Positions 10,874 through 23,156 are shown, counted from the first letter of the stretch. The stretch: 64,000 bases of DNA from Theocolax elegans (GCA_026168455.1 CM047426.1:58873812-58937811), one strand, 5' to 3'. Translations and numbers: made by a program. Notes: generated from the sequence alone by a model not told the origin.

Positions 10874-12004
10874 TAGAAAAATATATTCTTTTTTGGTCAT
10901 CAGGATATGATTAGGGTTCAAAAAGGAATATATAATTGACTAGTATCATGGCTAGACATATAATTATAAAAACCATGCGCCATCCATGAATACTTGGTCG
11001 AAAGGATCAGAGTCACTTGATATAGGAATTAGTGTGAGCATTCTATAGAGCCTCAAAATGAATTTAATAGTACATTACGATACATATCGTATACTATTTT
11101 TCCTAACGAATTGCGCAAAGATTTCATTTTGTGCTGACATTTGAGCGAGCGAGATAGTACATTGCTGCAATAGTAGGTAAAATAAAATTTTCCTGCAACA
11201 GTACTCACAATTATAAGAAAAAAAATTATTTCGCCCCGAACCGATGTTTGCGTCCGAGCAAAGCGAGGGTGAAAAGGTGGTACGGGGTTGAAATCACTTT
11301 GTCTCTGATAATTTTGAGCACTATTTCAGGAAAAGTTTATTTTGCGCACTAGTGCGGGAATGTACTATTTTGCGCACTCAAATGCGTGCGCAAAATCGAA
11401 TTTTGCGCTCGGAGTTAAGAAAATAATATTTTATGATTTCTTATTCAAATCAAGTTCCAATTAAGCTATTCGAAAAAGTAGATTTTAAGATATAAAATCT
11501 TTTAATCATTTTTTCCTGTGATTAGCTTAATTAACATTTGATTTGATAATTCTAACAAATACAATTTATTATATTCATAACGTGTAAGTTTATTATTAAA
11601 CAAGTGTTTTCAAAGATTATATAATTCTTTATATTATGAATATTATATAAGTCCTCGTCGGACTTTTGCTTAATTATATGAAGTACGGAGATGGCTCTCC
11701 GTCGCTCGGTCGCGCTGAGGCGAATGCTGCTGAGTACGAGGAGACGGCTGGTTTTGTCTCTTCGAGATTTGACTGGAAACCCTCTTTGCCGATTTTCCTT
11801 ATTACTGTAGTGCAAAATCGCTGCCCTTACTTTTCGCACATTCACACATTTACATTTCATTCTATGTATGTGAGGTATTGCCCCACTCTTAGACTAAATT
11901 ATATTTTGTGTCGCTTTTGATTCTTCAACGTTTAAACTTACAATATTTAAAATTTACAATGTTTAAACGATGTTTAAATCAATAATAATGATATAAATTA
12001 TTAT
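10874..12004. other. Intergenic AT-rich stretch with inverted repeats
   Basis: No coding match. Small inverted repeats are present: TTTTGCGCAC (11368-11377) and its complement (11386-11395) around an 8-nt loop, AAGTCC/GGACTT near 11649-11665, and a CAATAATAAT palindromic tract near 11980-12010. Several GCGC-rich patches (11130-11420, 11690-11760) interrupt the AT background. Confidence 0.5.
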
Positions 12005-12440
12005 TATTGTTTTACAAAAACTTGTCATACATTTTTTCCATCAGCCTTCTTATGTGGCTGAATTTCTATATAGCGCGTAAATAAATCTTCGAATACAATG
12101 AGGTATCTAGACCCTCGTTTTGATGCTAGTTTTGGACCCATGATATCGGCAGCCACGATTTTCCTACTGCTGGTGGTAATTGGCAACTTTTGTGTATTTG
12201 ACATTCATGACAAGATCGGAGATAACACGACGTGTCGTAAAAATAACCCGGCCGATAATAATAAGTTGCTAGGCGAGCGTAAGTTTTTTCTATTCCTAAG
12301 TGTCCTGATTGGGGAGTACCATGCGCTTCGGCAAGTGCTTGAGGTCTATACGATGCTTGGAGGACTAATTTCCATGCATTTAAATCCGGAAACAATGGGT
12401 CAACTAATGGATTTGGACGATGTACGTAAAGAAAACGGAA
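12005..12440 (-). pseudogene. Ty3/gypsy integrase fragment, minus strand
   Basis: Read on the minus strand, the zinc-binding domain has its His pair (AHGTPQSGHLGIEKTY) and Cys pair (CHECQIHK) between about 12430 and 12200. After a frameshift near 12165 the catalytic core begins with AADIMGPK (first Asp of D,D,E) and continues YLIVFEDLFTRYIEIQPH. The match ends near 12010 before the second Asp. Its orientation is opposite to element B, so it belongs to a different insertion. Confidence 0.75.
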
Positions 12441-12445
12441 GAGGA

Positions 12446-13870
12446 TGAAAGAGGAGAAGAAAGAAAAAGGAAGATGGGCAGTCGGACACCTCCGGCCAAG
12501 AAACCGACAAGGAAGGATGGATAACTTTGGTATCCGATACTGGCGCTCAGTTTGACATACTAAAGAATTTTGCTTCGATGTTAGCGGAGCAAATGAGCAT
12601 ATTAAGAAGCTGAAAGCACAGATGCACACCGTCAACAGCAACCCAAGATGTCCAGTTCCAGGACACCTATACGTGTTACACCCTGGACGAGACGGACATC
12701 AGACCACAACACGGGCAGGTAAAGCCTGAGGGGTCCCAAGCACCTCATGCAGATGCTGGAGGAGCTCGGGGGAGGGGTGATACACGGAGACCGAGACAGC
12801 CTCCATGTTCAAGCTCTCCTTACCCTAATCTGAAGAACTTTTACGAGTTCGGCCAATCAGCATCAAGATCGGCCGGGACACCGCGCGATGTTGGTGCGGT
12901 GTTTCGTAAGTGAGGAGTCCGATTCTCTGGCGACATAAGCCAAAGTATCGATGCCTTCCTTGCGAGACTTGAAGATTGTAGGATTCTCGCCAACCTCAGC
13001 GAGGACGGGGTGTTGCCGTCCTTGTCCGAACAACTCACCGGAAACGCAGTTGCGTGGTACCGAAATGGGAACGACAAATGGCACTTGTGGCAAGATTTTG
13101 TGAAATCTGCCGAGAAATGGTACGGTATGAGCCAAAGCTTCCAGCAAAGGCTCATCGAGGAGTCCAATGCTCGGATACAGGGTGAGGATGAGCCGGTTAG
13201 AGATTACATCACCTGCTCAATCGCAATCATGCGAAAACTTAAACCGATCCCGAGCGAGCGTAGGCAATTGGACCATCTCTACCGTAACATGCTACCTCAG
13301 CTTCAGCGGTTATGTAAGAGACCTGAAGCCAAATCGGTTGAAGATTTATTGGAGCTGGCGATGGACGCCGAGCAAACGCTCGAGCGGGAAAAGTTTTATC
13401 GACCGCCTCCGGCAGAGGAAGATTTAATGCTGCCGGAACTTGCTTACAAGGCAAAGTCCAAGAAGCGGCCGACCGCCAAGCCCAAGGTAGCAAGCTTGGC
13501 TAAGGAGGTGAGTGAGTCGAGTCGGGAAGATTGAACGGCTCACAAAAGTCCTGGAAGAAACCCTTAGGACCATGTGGACAAGTAGCCAGACAACTGGGGT
13601 TAAGGTGGATAAAGATACGCGCCTAGGAAGAAAACCCTCAAGTCTCCTCCTCGGTTTAGAAGAAGGAGGAAGGAGACACGTAAAAGTCCCGATCGACGGT
13701 CATCGAGTGGTTCATCCTCGAAGCTTGGGAAATCATCGGATTCAAGAAAGAAGATCAAGAGAAAGAAGAATTCCTCAAACCGATCAAGTGCCACAGTTGT
13801 GGTAAGTTGGGGTACACCGTCAGGACGTGCCCTGACTGCGCAAAAAACGCGCAGGGAAGCGGTTAGAGGG
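12446..13870 (+). pseudogene. gag pseudogene of element B
   Basis: An N-terminal stretch (DTGAQFDILKNFASMLAEQM, 12541-12600) ends in a TGA; Gag core resumes around 12930: IDAFLARLED, GNAVAWYRN, WQDFVKSAEKWYG, up to a stop at 13532. A basic tail in another frame leads to a single knuckle at 13789-13830 that reads CHSCGKLGYTVRTC. The zinc-binding His is Tyr, so metal binding is probably lost. Core layout (AWYRN, W..F) fits arthropod Ty3/gypsy Gag. Confidence 0.7.
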
Positions 13871-13871
13871 G

Positions 13872-15083
13872 ACAACCACCGTACCCTCGAAAAGAGGTTG
13901 GTCCAGCTCCGTGGTGATGGCGAAGAAGGGTGAGAATGCTAGGCGTTTTTGCATTGATTTTAGGAAAGTCAACGCTTTGACGAAACCTGATGCATATCCT
14001 TGGCCATATATGCAGGATATCCTACGCAAACTCAAGAAAGCCCGATACATCTCCACGATTGATAGGAACTGTGCTTACCACCAGATACCTCTACAGATGG
14101 AGTCGCGCCCGATAACGGCTTTTCGGTACCTGGAATGGGTTTGTTCCAGTTTACTCGTATGTCGTATGGATTGGCGAATACTGGCGCGACATTCCAGCGT
14201 ATGATCGATCAGGTGATTCACCAGAACCTGAACCAGTTGCTTATGCATATCTCGACGATATCATTATTACACTGAGACGTTTGAAGAGCATAAGCAACTA
14301 TTGATCAAGGTGTTAACTCGCTTGGCAGAGGCCGGTTTATCTGTTAACCGGGAGAAGTGTGTTTTCTGCCAGCCCAAAGTAAGATATTTGGGTGTGCGAG
14401 TTAACCGAGACGGGATACGACCTGACCCAGCTAAAACGGAGCCGATTAAAGAATATCCGGCTCCCAAGAATTTGAAGCAGCTGAGACGGTTTCTCGGTAT
14501 GGCATCTTGGTCCAGACGCTTCATGCACGACTATGCTACCATAGCTGAGCCGCTAACGCGTTTGACCAATAAAGACCAGAAGGATCTTTGGCTGGAAGAA
14601 CTAGAGAGGGCCTTCCAGCAGCTTAAAGCTCTGTTGATGACAACACCCGTTCTGCAAACTCCCGATGAGAACGGTGAGTACGTGGTCCAGACAAACGCTA
14701 GTGACACTGGTATCGGTGCAGTGTTGCTACAGATTGTCGGGGCAAAAGAGAGAGTCCTGGAGTTCGTCAGTAGAATCCTCTCACCCGCCGAACGCAATTA
14801 CAGCATCACAGAACGGGAATACCTGGCCGTAGTATGGGCGATTAAGAAGTTTAGACCATACATCGAAGGTTACCAGTTTAAAGTTGTCACTGACCATAGT
14901 AGTCTTCGTTGGTTATGCAATATACGCAATCCTACGAGCCGGCTCGCCAGATGGGCGTTAGAACTTCAGTCTCATAACTTTACTACTGAGCACAGGAAAG
15001 GAGCTCTAAACTACGTTCCTGATGCACTTTCTCGTATGAATGAGGAAGATGAGCCGGCCTTATCCTCCGTCTCTTGGAGATAG
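13872..15083 (+). pseudogene. Reverse transcriptase and RNase H of element B
   Basis: Fingers FCIDFRKVNALTKPDAYPWP (13944-14003) and palm start ISTIDRNCAYHQIPL are in one frame. Frameshifts near 14120 and 14215 follow; the catalytic YLDD box is intact at 14248-14259 in a third frame. Thumb, connection and RNase H lie in the 260-codon frame 14301-15083. RNase H shows VQTNASDTGIGAVL, where the first catalytic Asp is Asn (codon 14694-14696); REYLAVVWAI and VTDHSSLRWL are normal. Both polymerase frame and RNase H site are thus compromised. Confidence 0.85.
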
Positions 15084-16497
15084 ACTTTTAAGGACCCCTG
15101 GTACCTTTCGTGGACCAAAGACGTAAGTGAGCGGCCGAGAGAATTTTTCTGATTGGAAGATCCAAGGTGAAAACCTGTATTCGTATCGAGTGGACACCAA
15201 ATTGGATGACGCCATGGAAGATCAAGACGCTTGGAAGTTGGTCGTACCCGAGTAGCACAGGCAGGCCATCCTCCGAGAATGTCATGATGATCTGGCAGCT
15301 GGCCACTTAGGAAGAGAAAAGACATTTGCTCACGTGGCAAAGTTATATTATTGGCCACGTTACTATGCAGAAGTTGGCGAGTATGTGGAGCAACGTCCTC
15401 CCATGGGTTTGAAGGGTAGGCGAGTGGTTGAAAAGCCATGCCAAGTGGTAGCAGGAGATGTTACTGGACCGCTGCCCCGCTCCACACACGGATTTGAATA
15501 AATTTTGGTCTTCCAAGACTTATTCACGAGCTGGATTGAAGCAGTGCCAATCCGGAAAGCTAACGCTAAGACAATCGTAAAAGAGTTACACGAACGAGTC
15601 GTCATGCGTTTTGGCACACCAGAAGTATTTTTATCTGACAACGGCACTGAGTTCAAGAACAAGCTCGTAGATGATCATCTCGTGGAACGAGGAATATTTC
15701 ATACAACTATTCCTCCATACCATGCTCAGGCCAATCCCGTCGAACGTGCTAATCGGACGCTGAAAACGATGGTAGCGTCTTATACTACCGAGAAGCACAA
15801 CACATGGGAAGAGAAGTTACCAGACCTTGTGTTTGCTTTAAATACGGCGGTACAGAGTTCGACAGGATGGAGCCCGGCCATGTTAAATTACGGCCGGCAG
15901 CCTAAGCCACCCGGCACTGCTCGTCGAGTTCAAGATGAGCTGACTCAGCAACGTTTGGAATACCAATGTTTGCTTGAGTGGAGTGATCGGCTATTACGAC
16001 TACTTGAGCTTCACAAGAAAGCTTCAGCTAGAGCTAATAAAGCTCAGGATAGGTAAGCCGGTTACTATAATTCCGGGAGACGAGCTGCTTCTTTTGAAGT
16101 CGGAGATTTTGCATGGAAGACGAACCGAGTCCTCTCATCCAGCGCACAAGGCGTCTCGGCCAAGTTACCTCCAAAATACGTCGGTCCTTGTTTGATCGTC
16201 CACAGCTACCGCCCAAATACTGTTAAGATCCAGGATGCTCAGGGACATGAGGAGATATGCCATGTCCAGTACCTCAAACCGTACTTATCGGATGACCATG
16301 GCGATGAGTGCGGCCAAGAAGACGACATCGAGACCGATCTACCTACGAGGAAAGAGGAACCCGAACGCGACATGGTTCCTGCAAGCGAAGACGTCTCACG
16401 CGGCGAGACGCAAGCGAGTGCCGTTCCACGCGAGGAACTAGATAACGCGAATGCCGTGCCCCCCTTTAAACGAAGTAGAGGTAGGCCGCGTAGATAG
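15084..16497 (+). pseudogene. Integrase of element B
   Basis: Zinc-binding His residues (HDDLAAGHLGREKTF, about 15280-15325) are followed by VAGDVTGPLP with catalytic Asp codon 15457-15459. A TAA at 15499-15501 interrupts the core, then 15505-16056 supplies LSDNGTEF (second Asp) and NPVERANRTLK (Glu). The equivalent of the zinc-finger Cys pair is lost near 15385. A frameshift near 16050 separates a C-terminal region with a KLPPKYVGP motif and a Pro/Glu-rich tail (16192-16497). The enzyme would insert cDNA into chromosomes. Confidence 0.85.
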
Positions 16498-16688
16498 ACC
16501 GCGGTATGGGCCGACGGTAATTCCGGCCGCTAGCCACAGCCGACTAGCCAAACGAGGTAGATGCAGACCACGACGGAACTGCAGTTAATGTCCGGATTTT
16601 TGGGCCAGTTTTTTCTGTACCTGTGTAGCCACTTCCCATCCCAAATTCGTCAGGGATGCAGAAACCACATCACGGGTATGTGGAATCT
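16498..16688 (+). other. Untranslated 3' region of element B
   Basis: Between the end of pol and the polypurine tract, with no env-like or other conserved frame. Confidence 0.5.
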
Positions 16689-16700
16689 GGAAGGCGGGGG
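16689..16700 (+). promoter_or_regulatory. Polypurine tract of element B
   Basis: GGAAGGCGGGGG sits directly against the LTR start at 16701, the position where plus-strand DNA synthesis is primed in LTR elements. One C interrupts the purines. Confidence 0.8.
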
Positions 16701-17078
16701 TGTAACGGTAAGGTATTGTTTACCTTATCGTTTGACGAATTCGAGCAACACGAGCGTACAGTATCGTAATGTTCGCATCGGCTCGGGCCGGCGAGATTCT
16801 GCTCGGCTCGGTTCGTCGTGGTTACAAGAGATATAGCCGCCTTGTTACACGACAGGTGTCATCCCCCCGCGCCCCGTGTTCAGTTTTGCTGTGCTGTATT
16901 TTACCGTGCTTAGCGTGTGTATTTTGACTGCACGCCAATCCTGCATTTGCAGTGACTGGTGTAACACTGTGATCGACCTGCAGCCACACAACCTCGGCGC
17001 ACGGGCGAACGGACAATCCGTCCTACACCGCAGCGAGAGTTAGAGAGAGAGAGACAGAGAGAGAGAGAGAGGGAGAGA

Positions 17079-17159
<81 letters not shown>

Positions 17160-17762
17160 GGCGACCGATCGGCTGGTCGTTGTTTACCAACGACTACATC
17201 AACTTATGAAGTAAGTGGTACCACTTCACGCGATCGTGTTTTATTCGCAATTAATAGATAATCTTATTGCTTTATGCCAGTCCCGTTGACTGGGTATATT
17301 ATTTTAGTTCGCGATATTTTTCCCCCTCTCTCTACAAGTCGGCCGTTTACCGACTTGTAATAAAAGCGTAGACCTCGGCAACAATTAGAGATTTTGTTTA
17401 TTATTTGTCTTTTATATTCAATTCAATAAATTCAATTTGTTATTACAGTTCAATCCGGTGTTCAAAGAATTGAATTTTAACCCACGTACGATTCCTTCCG
17501 TAATCCTAAGAGATCTTATATTTCTGGTTGACAAGTGCTATCCCTGTTTCGCGGTCAATTTCAGATTTGACTTTTTTACCTGGTTGTTATCTGAAACAGT
17601 ACCTCTGTTTCAGACTAACACTTAACAGATTTGGTAGAGCGGACGGGTAACCGCCGCCGCGACGCGGGAAAAATACGTTTATTTAAATACGGTAAGTTTA
17701 ACCGTATCGCTGAGCAGCCGCGATATTAAAATAAACATCCGTGCGGCAACGAAACTGTTACA
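16701..17762 (+). repeat. 3' LTR of element B
   Basis: The 1062-bp LTR begins TGTAAC and ends GTTACA, a perfect 6-bp inverted repeat, immediately after the polypurine tract. It contains a long (GA)n tract (17041-17155). The sequence after it is ATAT-rich; a target duplication cannot be tested because the 5' LTR is missing. Confidence 0.85.
17041..17155 (+). repeat. (GA)n microsatellite within LTR B
   Basis: An almost uninterrupted run of GA dinucleotides of about 115 bp with a few C and A interruptions. In insects such runs can bind GAGA-type factors; that role is only inferred. Confidence 0.85.
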
Positions 17763-17974
17763 ATATATATATATTCTAACGTTGTGCTTGCCTTGAGAAA
17801 AATATAACGAGTCGCAAGTGTAATGTGTTAAGCCGTTCGAATTTAAGATTCGTCGAAAGGTTATTATTCGTCGCTGTTCGAGTAAGGAGAAGTAAACAAG
17901 CGGTGTTGTTATTATAAATATAACTTAATAACATAATATGTAATATAATAGTATAAATATAATAATAACAAGTA

Positions 17975-18178
17975 TATACTTACCCATTATTCATCCATTA
18001 TTGCGGCCCATCATTCAAATTAAAAATATAATATATTTAAATAACTAAATGATTAATGTGTATTTTTCCTTTTATTTATTTTAGCATTCAATTTTTATTT
18101 CCAATTTTATTTAGAATTACACTAGTAATTATTAAAAAGAAAGTATAAATTTAATTATATTTATTTAATTATATTAAA
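17975..18178 (+). repeat. Dispersed repeat family Rep-1, copy 1
   Basis: Contains the block ATTATTCATCCATTATTGCGG and then GCCCATCATTCAAATTAAAAAT. The same block recurs at 25660-25693 in the same orientation and inverted at 26551-26610 and 46205-46250. Similarity with the 46-kb copy continues through TATATTTAAATAACTAAAT and beyond. Element C is inserted at its right end. Nature unknown, perhaps a MITE or a large inverted-repeat transposon end. Confidence 0.6.
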
Positions 18179-18454
18179 TGTGGGCAGGCGGCCCTGTAGA
18201 TTCACTGCAACCAGAGGGCGTAACTAGCGCTGTCGAGCAGCGAGCGAGAGCTGCAGAGAAGCTTCTTGTCCAGTCAGTCGCGTCTAAACCTTCGACGCAT
18301 GAGTCCGCATATTGCGGACGATAGCCTCAATAAAGCAATTACTAACTAAACACTTGTTTTAGATTACTACCTCGCACTTCGTCCTCTCGACCTGGCAACG
18401 CGGACGTATGGGGCCGCGTAAACGGTGTCTTACACATATACACCAAACCCCACA
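18179..18454 (+). repeat. 5' LTR of element C
   Basis: 276 bp, TGTGGG to CCCACA. It carries an AATAAA signal (18329-18334) and matches the 3' LTR closely except for a short block after CAGTCAGTC, where the 3' LTR has about 15 bp more and different sequence. Confidence 0.9.
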
Positions 18455-18456
18455 AC

Positions 18457-18471
18457 TGGTGACCCCGACTG
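18457..18471 (+). promoter_or_regulatory. Primer-binding site of element C (tRNA-Trp)
   Basis: TGGTGACCCCGACTG lies two bases after the 5' LTR. The first 13 bases complement the acceptor end of arthropod tRNA-Trp, the primer reported for CsRn1/Kabuki-type elements. Confidence 0.8.
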
Positions 18472-19397
18472 TTAATCAGCACAAGCGGCGTGGACACACC
18501 GAGCGGACGAGCCAGCGGCCGATACGAGATCGACCGGTACACAGCGTGCCGACCGCCATTTTGGGAGTCCAACAGCGGCGAGATACTGCCTAAGTCGCAG
18601 AAGCTGAGAAACGAGTACAGCCAGACTTTCGAGCATCGCTTCTTTCACAGACAGCGTCATGGAGGTATAATGCGAGCGAAAATTGCGAACCGGCCGATGA
18701 CGAAAAATTGATCGACCGGTATAAAGGCAAGACCGCATGGTGCGTTATCATCAATATAACTGCACCAAGGTCAAAACCATCGTCTTCGCGAGAATTTAAT
18801 AAATTGAGGCGATGGTCATTAATTAGTAAAAAAAAAAAAAATAAATAAATAAATTCAGTCGAAGTTCAAGGACATCTTATAATTTCATCAAGAAAAATTA
18901 CGCGATTTCATAATTTTTGTTAAAGTAACTTTACGACGGTGTCACACAAACGTACGAATGAAAATAGCTGGTTTGATGCATAAAATGATGCAAATTAAGA
19001 ATGCGTGTGCAGAGATTCGGTGCAGACCGTGGCTTCGCGCGCTCAGCTAAGATCGATATCTTGTTATTGGGCGAGTAGTAGCAAATTAATGCACACGCCC
19101 ATAAATTCGAGAAGAACGCAGAACGAGCAACAAATGCTCGCCGCGGTCATTCGTACGGGGTTAGCAACTTTCGACATTGCGGCGCGAGTTGTTCGGCGTA
19201 GGCCGTAGCTTGTGCCATTCAGCTAAGGTCGCGACCTTGTTATTGTTTGGTAATTAGCAGGCAGCTTGCGCAGCAATGCAAAACAAGTAAATAGCTAGAG
19301 TCAGGCAAAACGAGCGCGTAGGTACATGAGCCATAATTAGATTTACAGCGAAGATTATGGTATCTGCGATATACCCGTAGGGCAATCCTGTAAGCTC
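18472..19397 (+). other. Leader of element C
   Basis: About 0.9 kb between primer site and gag. Two similar segments, around 19015-19070 and 19190-19245 (CCGT..CTTCGCGCGCTCAGCTAAG / CCGTAGCTTGTGCCATTCAGCTAAG), suggest an old internal duplication. No coding match. Confidence 0.5.
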
Positions 19398-20762
19398 ATG
19401 TACACAACGAAAAGACGTAGAAAAGAGTCAGGTTTTGTAGGAACATACGAGTGGCCACAGCTATCATTAGAGAAAGAAAGTAATTCATATCTTCGTAACG
19501 GCAAACAAGTTAGACCGGCGAAAATGGAAAACGCGATAAATTCGGGCGCAAATAATAATTCCACCGATATGGAAATAGTACCCGATAACTAAAATTTATA
19601 AATCCTACGTAACGAAAACACTGAACTCCGAAACAAAGTCGAGCAATTAACGCGCTTAGTTGAACAACAACTTCACACAAGGTCAAACAATAACGTAGCT
19701 AGTCAAGTGCCAAACATTAGTTTACCGGATAATCGAAACGTATTAGGCCTACCAAATGTAAACACGAGACAATCACAAGGACAGAACGACTAACGTTTAT
19801 TTACTTTCGGACTGAATAGTATAGAATTTGCACGCGGTTCACAAAAAAGCAATTTTCCAAGATTTAATAATATTTCACAATCTAATGCTCACAGATCAAG
19901 GTCAATTAATATTAAATTTCAATCGTTTTGGCGGCATGAGCCAGTAGCATGGTTTTCCATGCTAGAATCGCAGTTCGAGGACAATAACATCATTTCTGAC
20001 CAAGTTAAATATTGTAATTTATTAAAGAATTTAGGCGACGAAATATCTCGCGAAAACCTCGACATTCTGAAAGCTCTGCCGGCAGACAATAAATATCAAG
20101 CAGCTAAAATAGCATTTTTACGGAAATACACGGAAACTCCGGAACAGAAATTGAATAGGTTTATAACAGATGTTAAATTGAAAGATAGGAGACCTTCCGC
20201 GTACTTCAATGAACTAGTTGACGCCGCGAGCAATTTAATGCCGCGAAAATCCGTTATCAAATTATGGGCAAATAGAATCCCAACTAATATCGCGTTGCAT
20301 ATTCAAGACGAGTTGTCTAAGGGCAACGAAGAAAAGATTTTAGATAAGGCCGATTCGATCTTCGACATTTTGCAAAGAGATTCTCAACGCGTAGATGCGA
20401 TCAATGCTATATCTGATAACTCCGTATCAGAACCCGAGGTATCGACCGTGCATGTAGGTAAAAACAACGCCTACCGCGAGAGAAATCGGGAAAATGGCAA
20501 TAAAATGCCAAATCAGGGACGTCAGTTCCAGCGCGGACGCGGCAGATCGCGTAGCCAGCCGAATAATAACAACGAGAGAAAGGATCGGAGTAAATCGCCG
20601 AAACGCAATTGGATATGCAAAGGTCACTATCGATACGGTGAGAAATCTCGTTATTGCACAACCGGGTGCACGTACAATAAACGGGACGTGAATAAAGAGA
20701 ATAAGCATACGGGACAGACGGGCGAAAAGACCGTCGCAGCGATTACGAATCCGGAAAACTAA
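19398..20762 (+). pseudogene. gag of element C with CHCC motif
   Basis: One frame (positions divisible by three) runs through 19398-20762 with three early TAA stops (19590, about 19599 and about 19791). Order: short N-terminus; coiled-coil-like segment (ELRNKVEQLTRLVEQQL, 19620-19675); Gag core from FWRHEPVAWFSMLESQFED (19930-19985) to LDKADSIFDILQRD; an Arg/Asn-rich linker; then C-x2-H-x9-C-x3-C at 20616-20669. That CHCC arrangement replaces the usual CCHC knuckle in CsRn1-clade Gag. From 19959 onward 267 codons are open, so the core is the best-kept part. Confidence 0.8.
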
Positions 20763-20778
20763 TTGCTCCCGGAAAACG

Positions 20779-21573
20779 CCGGGAAGCTCGTCAATTCGTC
20801 TCCATGTTACTGATAAAAATACGCGCGATGTATATTTAATAGATACGGGTGCTGAAATTTCGGTCGTACCAAGACCAGCGGGATGTAAGAAAAAGCCACT
20901 TGCACTTCAGTTGCACGCGGCAAATAATACGCGAATAAAGACCTACGGTTTTACGAAGCGCACTGTAGACTTCGGTTTTAGAAAGGCAATCGATTGGCAA
21001 TTTGTAACAGCCGACGTGCCTTACCCGATACTCGGGGGTGACGCGATCGTACACCACTACCTGATTCCCAACCTAAAGTTAGGCAGGCTGGTCAAAGATG
21101 ACACGGGGGAATACGTATGCGGTAATACGCGAAGCGCGAACGTGTACGCAATATCAATATTGAGTCCCGAACACAAATACGCGGAAATATTAAATAAATT
21201 CCCGGAAATTATCGGCTTAAATAAACCTGTAAAACTTGCAAAATGCGGAATAGAGCATCACATCGCGACTCAGGGCCCACCTATTTATCACAAGGCTAGG
21301 CGGCTTAACGTAGAAAAAACAAGGGCTGCTAAAGCAGAAATAGAGAAACTGTGTAAAGCAGGTGTTTGTAGACCGTCTGATAACCCGTGGGCGTCACCAA
21401 TACACATGGTAAAAAAGAAAAACGGAGATTGGCGATTATGCGGAGATTATCGTAAACTCAACGCAGTAACCATCCCGGATCGTTACCCCGTACCGCAGTT
21501 ACATGACTTCCCGAATTTTTTAAAGAAGAAAACTATTTTTGCAGAGGTTTTTAGGTATGGTGAACTTTTATAA
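20779..21573 (+). pseudogene. Protease and truncated RT of element C
   Basis: The pol frame overlaps the gag end in the +1 frame. The protease active site [12 protein letters not shown] is intact (DTGA at 20842-20853), with [12 protein letters not shown] as the C-terminal signature. The linker and RT fingers follow: [36 protein letters not shown] (21390-21497, motifs noted by part). After [14 protein letters not shown] the palm is missing; no Y-x-D-D box exists and the sequence jumps to thumb residues in another frame. Confidence 0.8.
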
Positions 21574-21793
21574 AAAAGTCTACCACGCGCCGCGGAAGAA
21601 CAGCGTCTCGTATTTGTCAGATGTAGCAATGGGAGCCGTTCTAGAGCAAAAAATAGACGGGAATTGGCGACCCTTAGCCTTCTTTTCAAGAAAATTTAAT
21701 AACGCGCAAGCTAAGTACTCAACCTACGATCGCGAATTAACAGCGATTTATGAAGCTATTAGATATTTTTACTATTTCGTTGAGGGGGAGTAA
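21539..21793 (+). pseudogene. RT thumb and RNase H remnant of element C
   Basis: [13 protein letters not shown] is the RT thumb; after only about 14 residues comes SDVAMGAVLEQ, the start of RNase H without the residues carrying the first catalytic Asp. RPLAFFSRKFNNAQAKYSTYDRELTAIYEAIRYF continues normally. A second internal deletion therefore removed the thumb-connection region. The frame ends after FVEGE. Confidence 0.75.
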
Positions 21794-22714
21794 GCATTTA
21801 GACTTCTACTGCGATACGTCAGGCGATTCGTTGCGTCCTAACGTTCCGAAATCCTTACGCGAAGAAATCATTAAATTATTTCACGATCCGGCACATCCGA
21901 GCGCCATAGCAACCGATAGGATGGTTAGGCAGCACTATGTTTGGCCAGCGATTAGCAAAGATATCAAACGCTGGTGTAGAAACTGTATTTCGTGCCAACG
22001 GTCGAAAATCTCGAGGCATAATAAGTTATATAATGGTATGGTAGAAAGATGGCACCGCGACCTCAAAGCGGCGATAATGTGCCACACAGATAATGCAGAT
22101 TGGGCAAGAGTACTTCCGACGGTATTACTAGGCCTCAGAACGCGTGTTAGATTAGAAACGGACGCGTGTCCAGCAGATTTTGTATTCGGAAAATCTCTGC
22201 GCATTCTGGGAGAATTATGCGTTTTTGACGAATTCAAAGCCGAGAATAGCGGTTTTCTGAACGAATTCTGCGACTACATGCGAAGAGTTAGGGCCGTACC
22301 GGTAAAACACAAAAATAAATCGCGCCCATTCGTATACAAAGATTTGAAATCCTGCACACACGTTTAAAATTAACTAAACGTATTAAGCCAGCGTTAGAAA
22401 GATCGTACACGGGACCACATCGGGTAATTGATCGATCCGAAAACGGACGTACTTTTACGATCGAGCACTTAAAGCCAGCATATTTCATTCGCGCTGAGGT
22501 GACAGACAATGTAAAAAATAATCAAAAAGACATTGACAATGGTAAAAATGATGTTAGCAAACACAATAAACATATTGATGACGACGATGATAATACCGTC
22601 AGAAATTTTAATAACCAAAGCAATACTGTCATTGGCAATAGCGCAAATAATGTTATTACCACAGCGCAAATTCACGCAGAAGCGGATAAAGAGAATAGTG
22701 TTGACGAACAATAA
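21750..22714 (+). pseudogene. Integrase remnant of element C
   Basis: The zinc-binding domain is complete (HDPAHPSAIATDRM with two His, CRNCISCQRSK with Cys). Right after SRHNK the sequence continues NGMVERWHRDLKAAI, so the stretch with both catalytic Asp residues is deleted and only the Glu remains. The C-terminal part (LPTVLLGLRT, TGPHRVIDRS, IEHLKPAYF) is recognisable across a frameshift near 22360. The tail (22499-22714) is Asn/Asp-rich. Confidence 0.75.
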
Positions 22715-23156
22715 GCAGTTAACACGCAAAGGAAGGCCAACGACAGTACAGCTTGTGACCATGATGTGAGAGCATCAGATAATATTTTAACGAACGGAGA
22801 TAATTCCATTAACTTTGATATAAATAATGACTCACGCAAATCAGCGGATATCATGCGAAATAGAAATAAAAGTTTAGTAAAAAATAAAATTTTAGTAGAT
22901 AACGCGAAGACGAGTCAATCGCGAAATGTAGTTTTTGATTGCAAATTTGCAACCTACTGTGATAAAAAAGAAAAAATTTATTCCTAGTATTCTAAAAAGA
23001 AACAGAAAGACTGAAAATATAGACTGTATAGAGTCACGCGTATCTACTGTAAAAATAAGAAAGAACGTTATGTTCAGACTGTTTTAGGGAAAAAACTATT
23101 AAGAAAGAAACTGTGATAAATGCAAACGAGACTGACTAAATATATTAATTAATTAA
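22715..23156 (+). other. Spacer between pol and ORF3 in element C
   Basis: AT-rich, with a short open piece (22766-22987) of Asn/Lys-rich composition that continues the style of the pol tail. It ends in TAATTAATTAACAG, which resembles a 3' splice site just before the ORF3 frame. Confidence 0.45.

Larger units (their letters stand above)
12446..17762 (+). mobile_element. Ty3/gypsy element B, 5'-truncated
   Basis: Gag, RT, RNase H and integrase follow in order, then a polypurine tract and a complete LTR. No 5' LTR or primer-binding site is found upstream, where the sequence turns into a minus-strand integrase scrap, so the 5' end is lost. The protease is absent between the gag knuckle (13830) and RT (13872). 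Multiple frameshifts show long inactivity, although the LTR ends remain perfect. Confidence 0.8.

Noticed and set aside
11666..11920. 84-codon plus-strand and 102-codon minus-strand frames
   Set aside because: No domain, overlapping on opposite strands, in unassigned repeat-like DNA.
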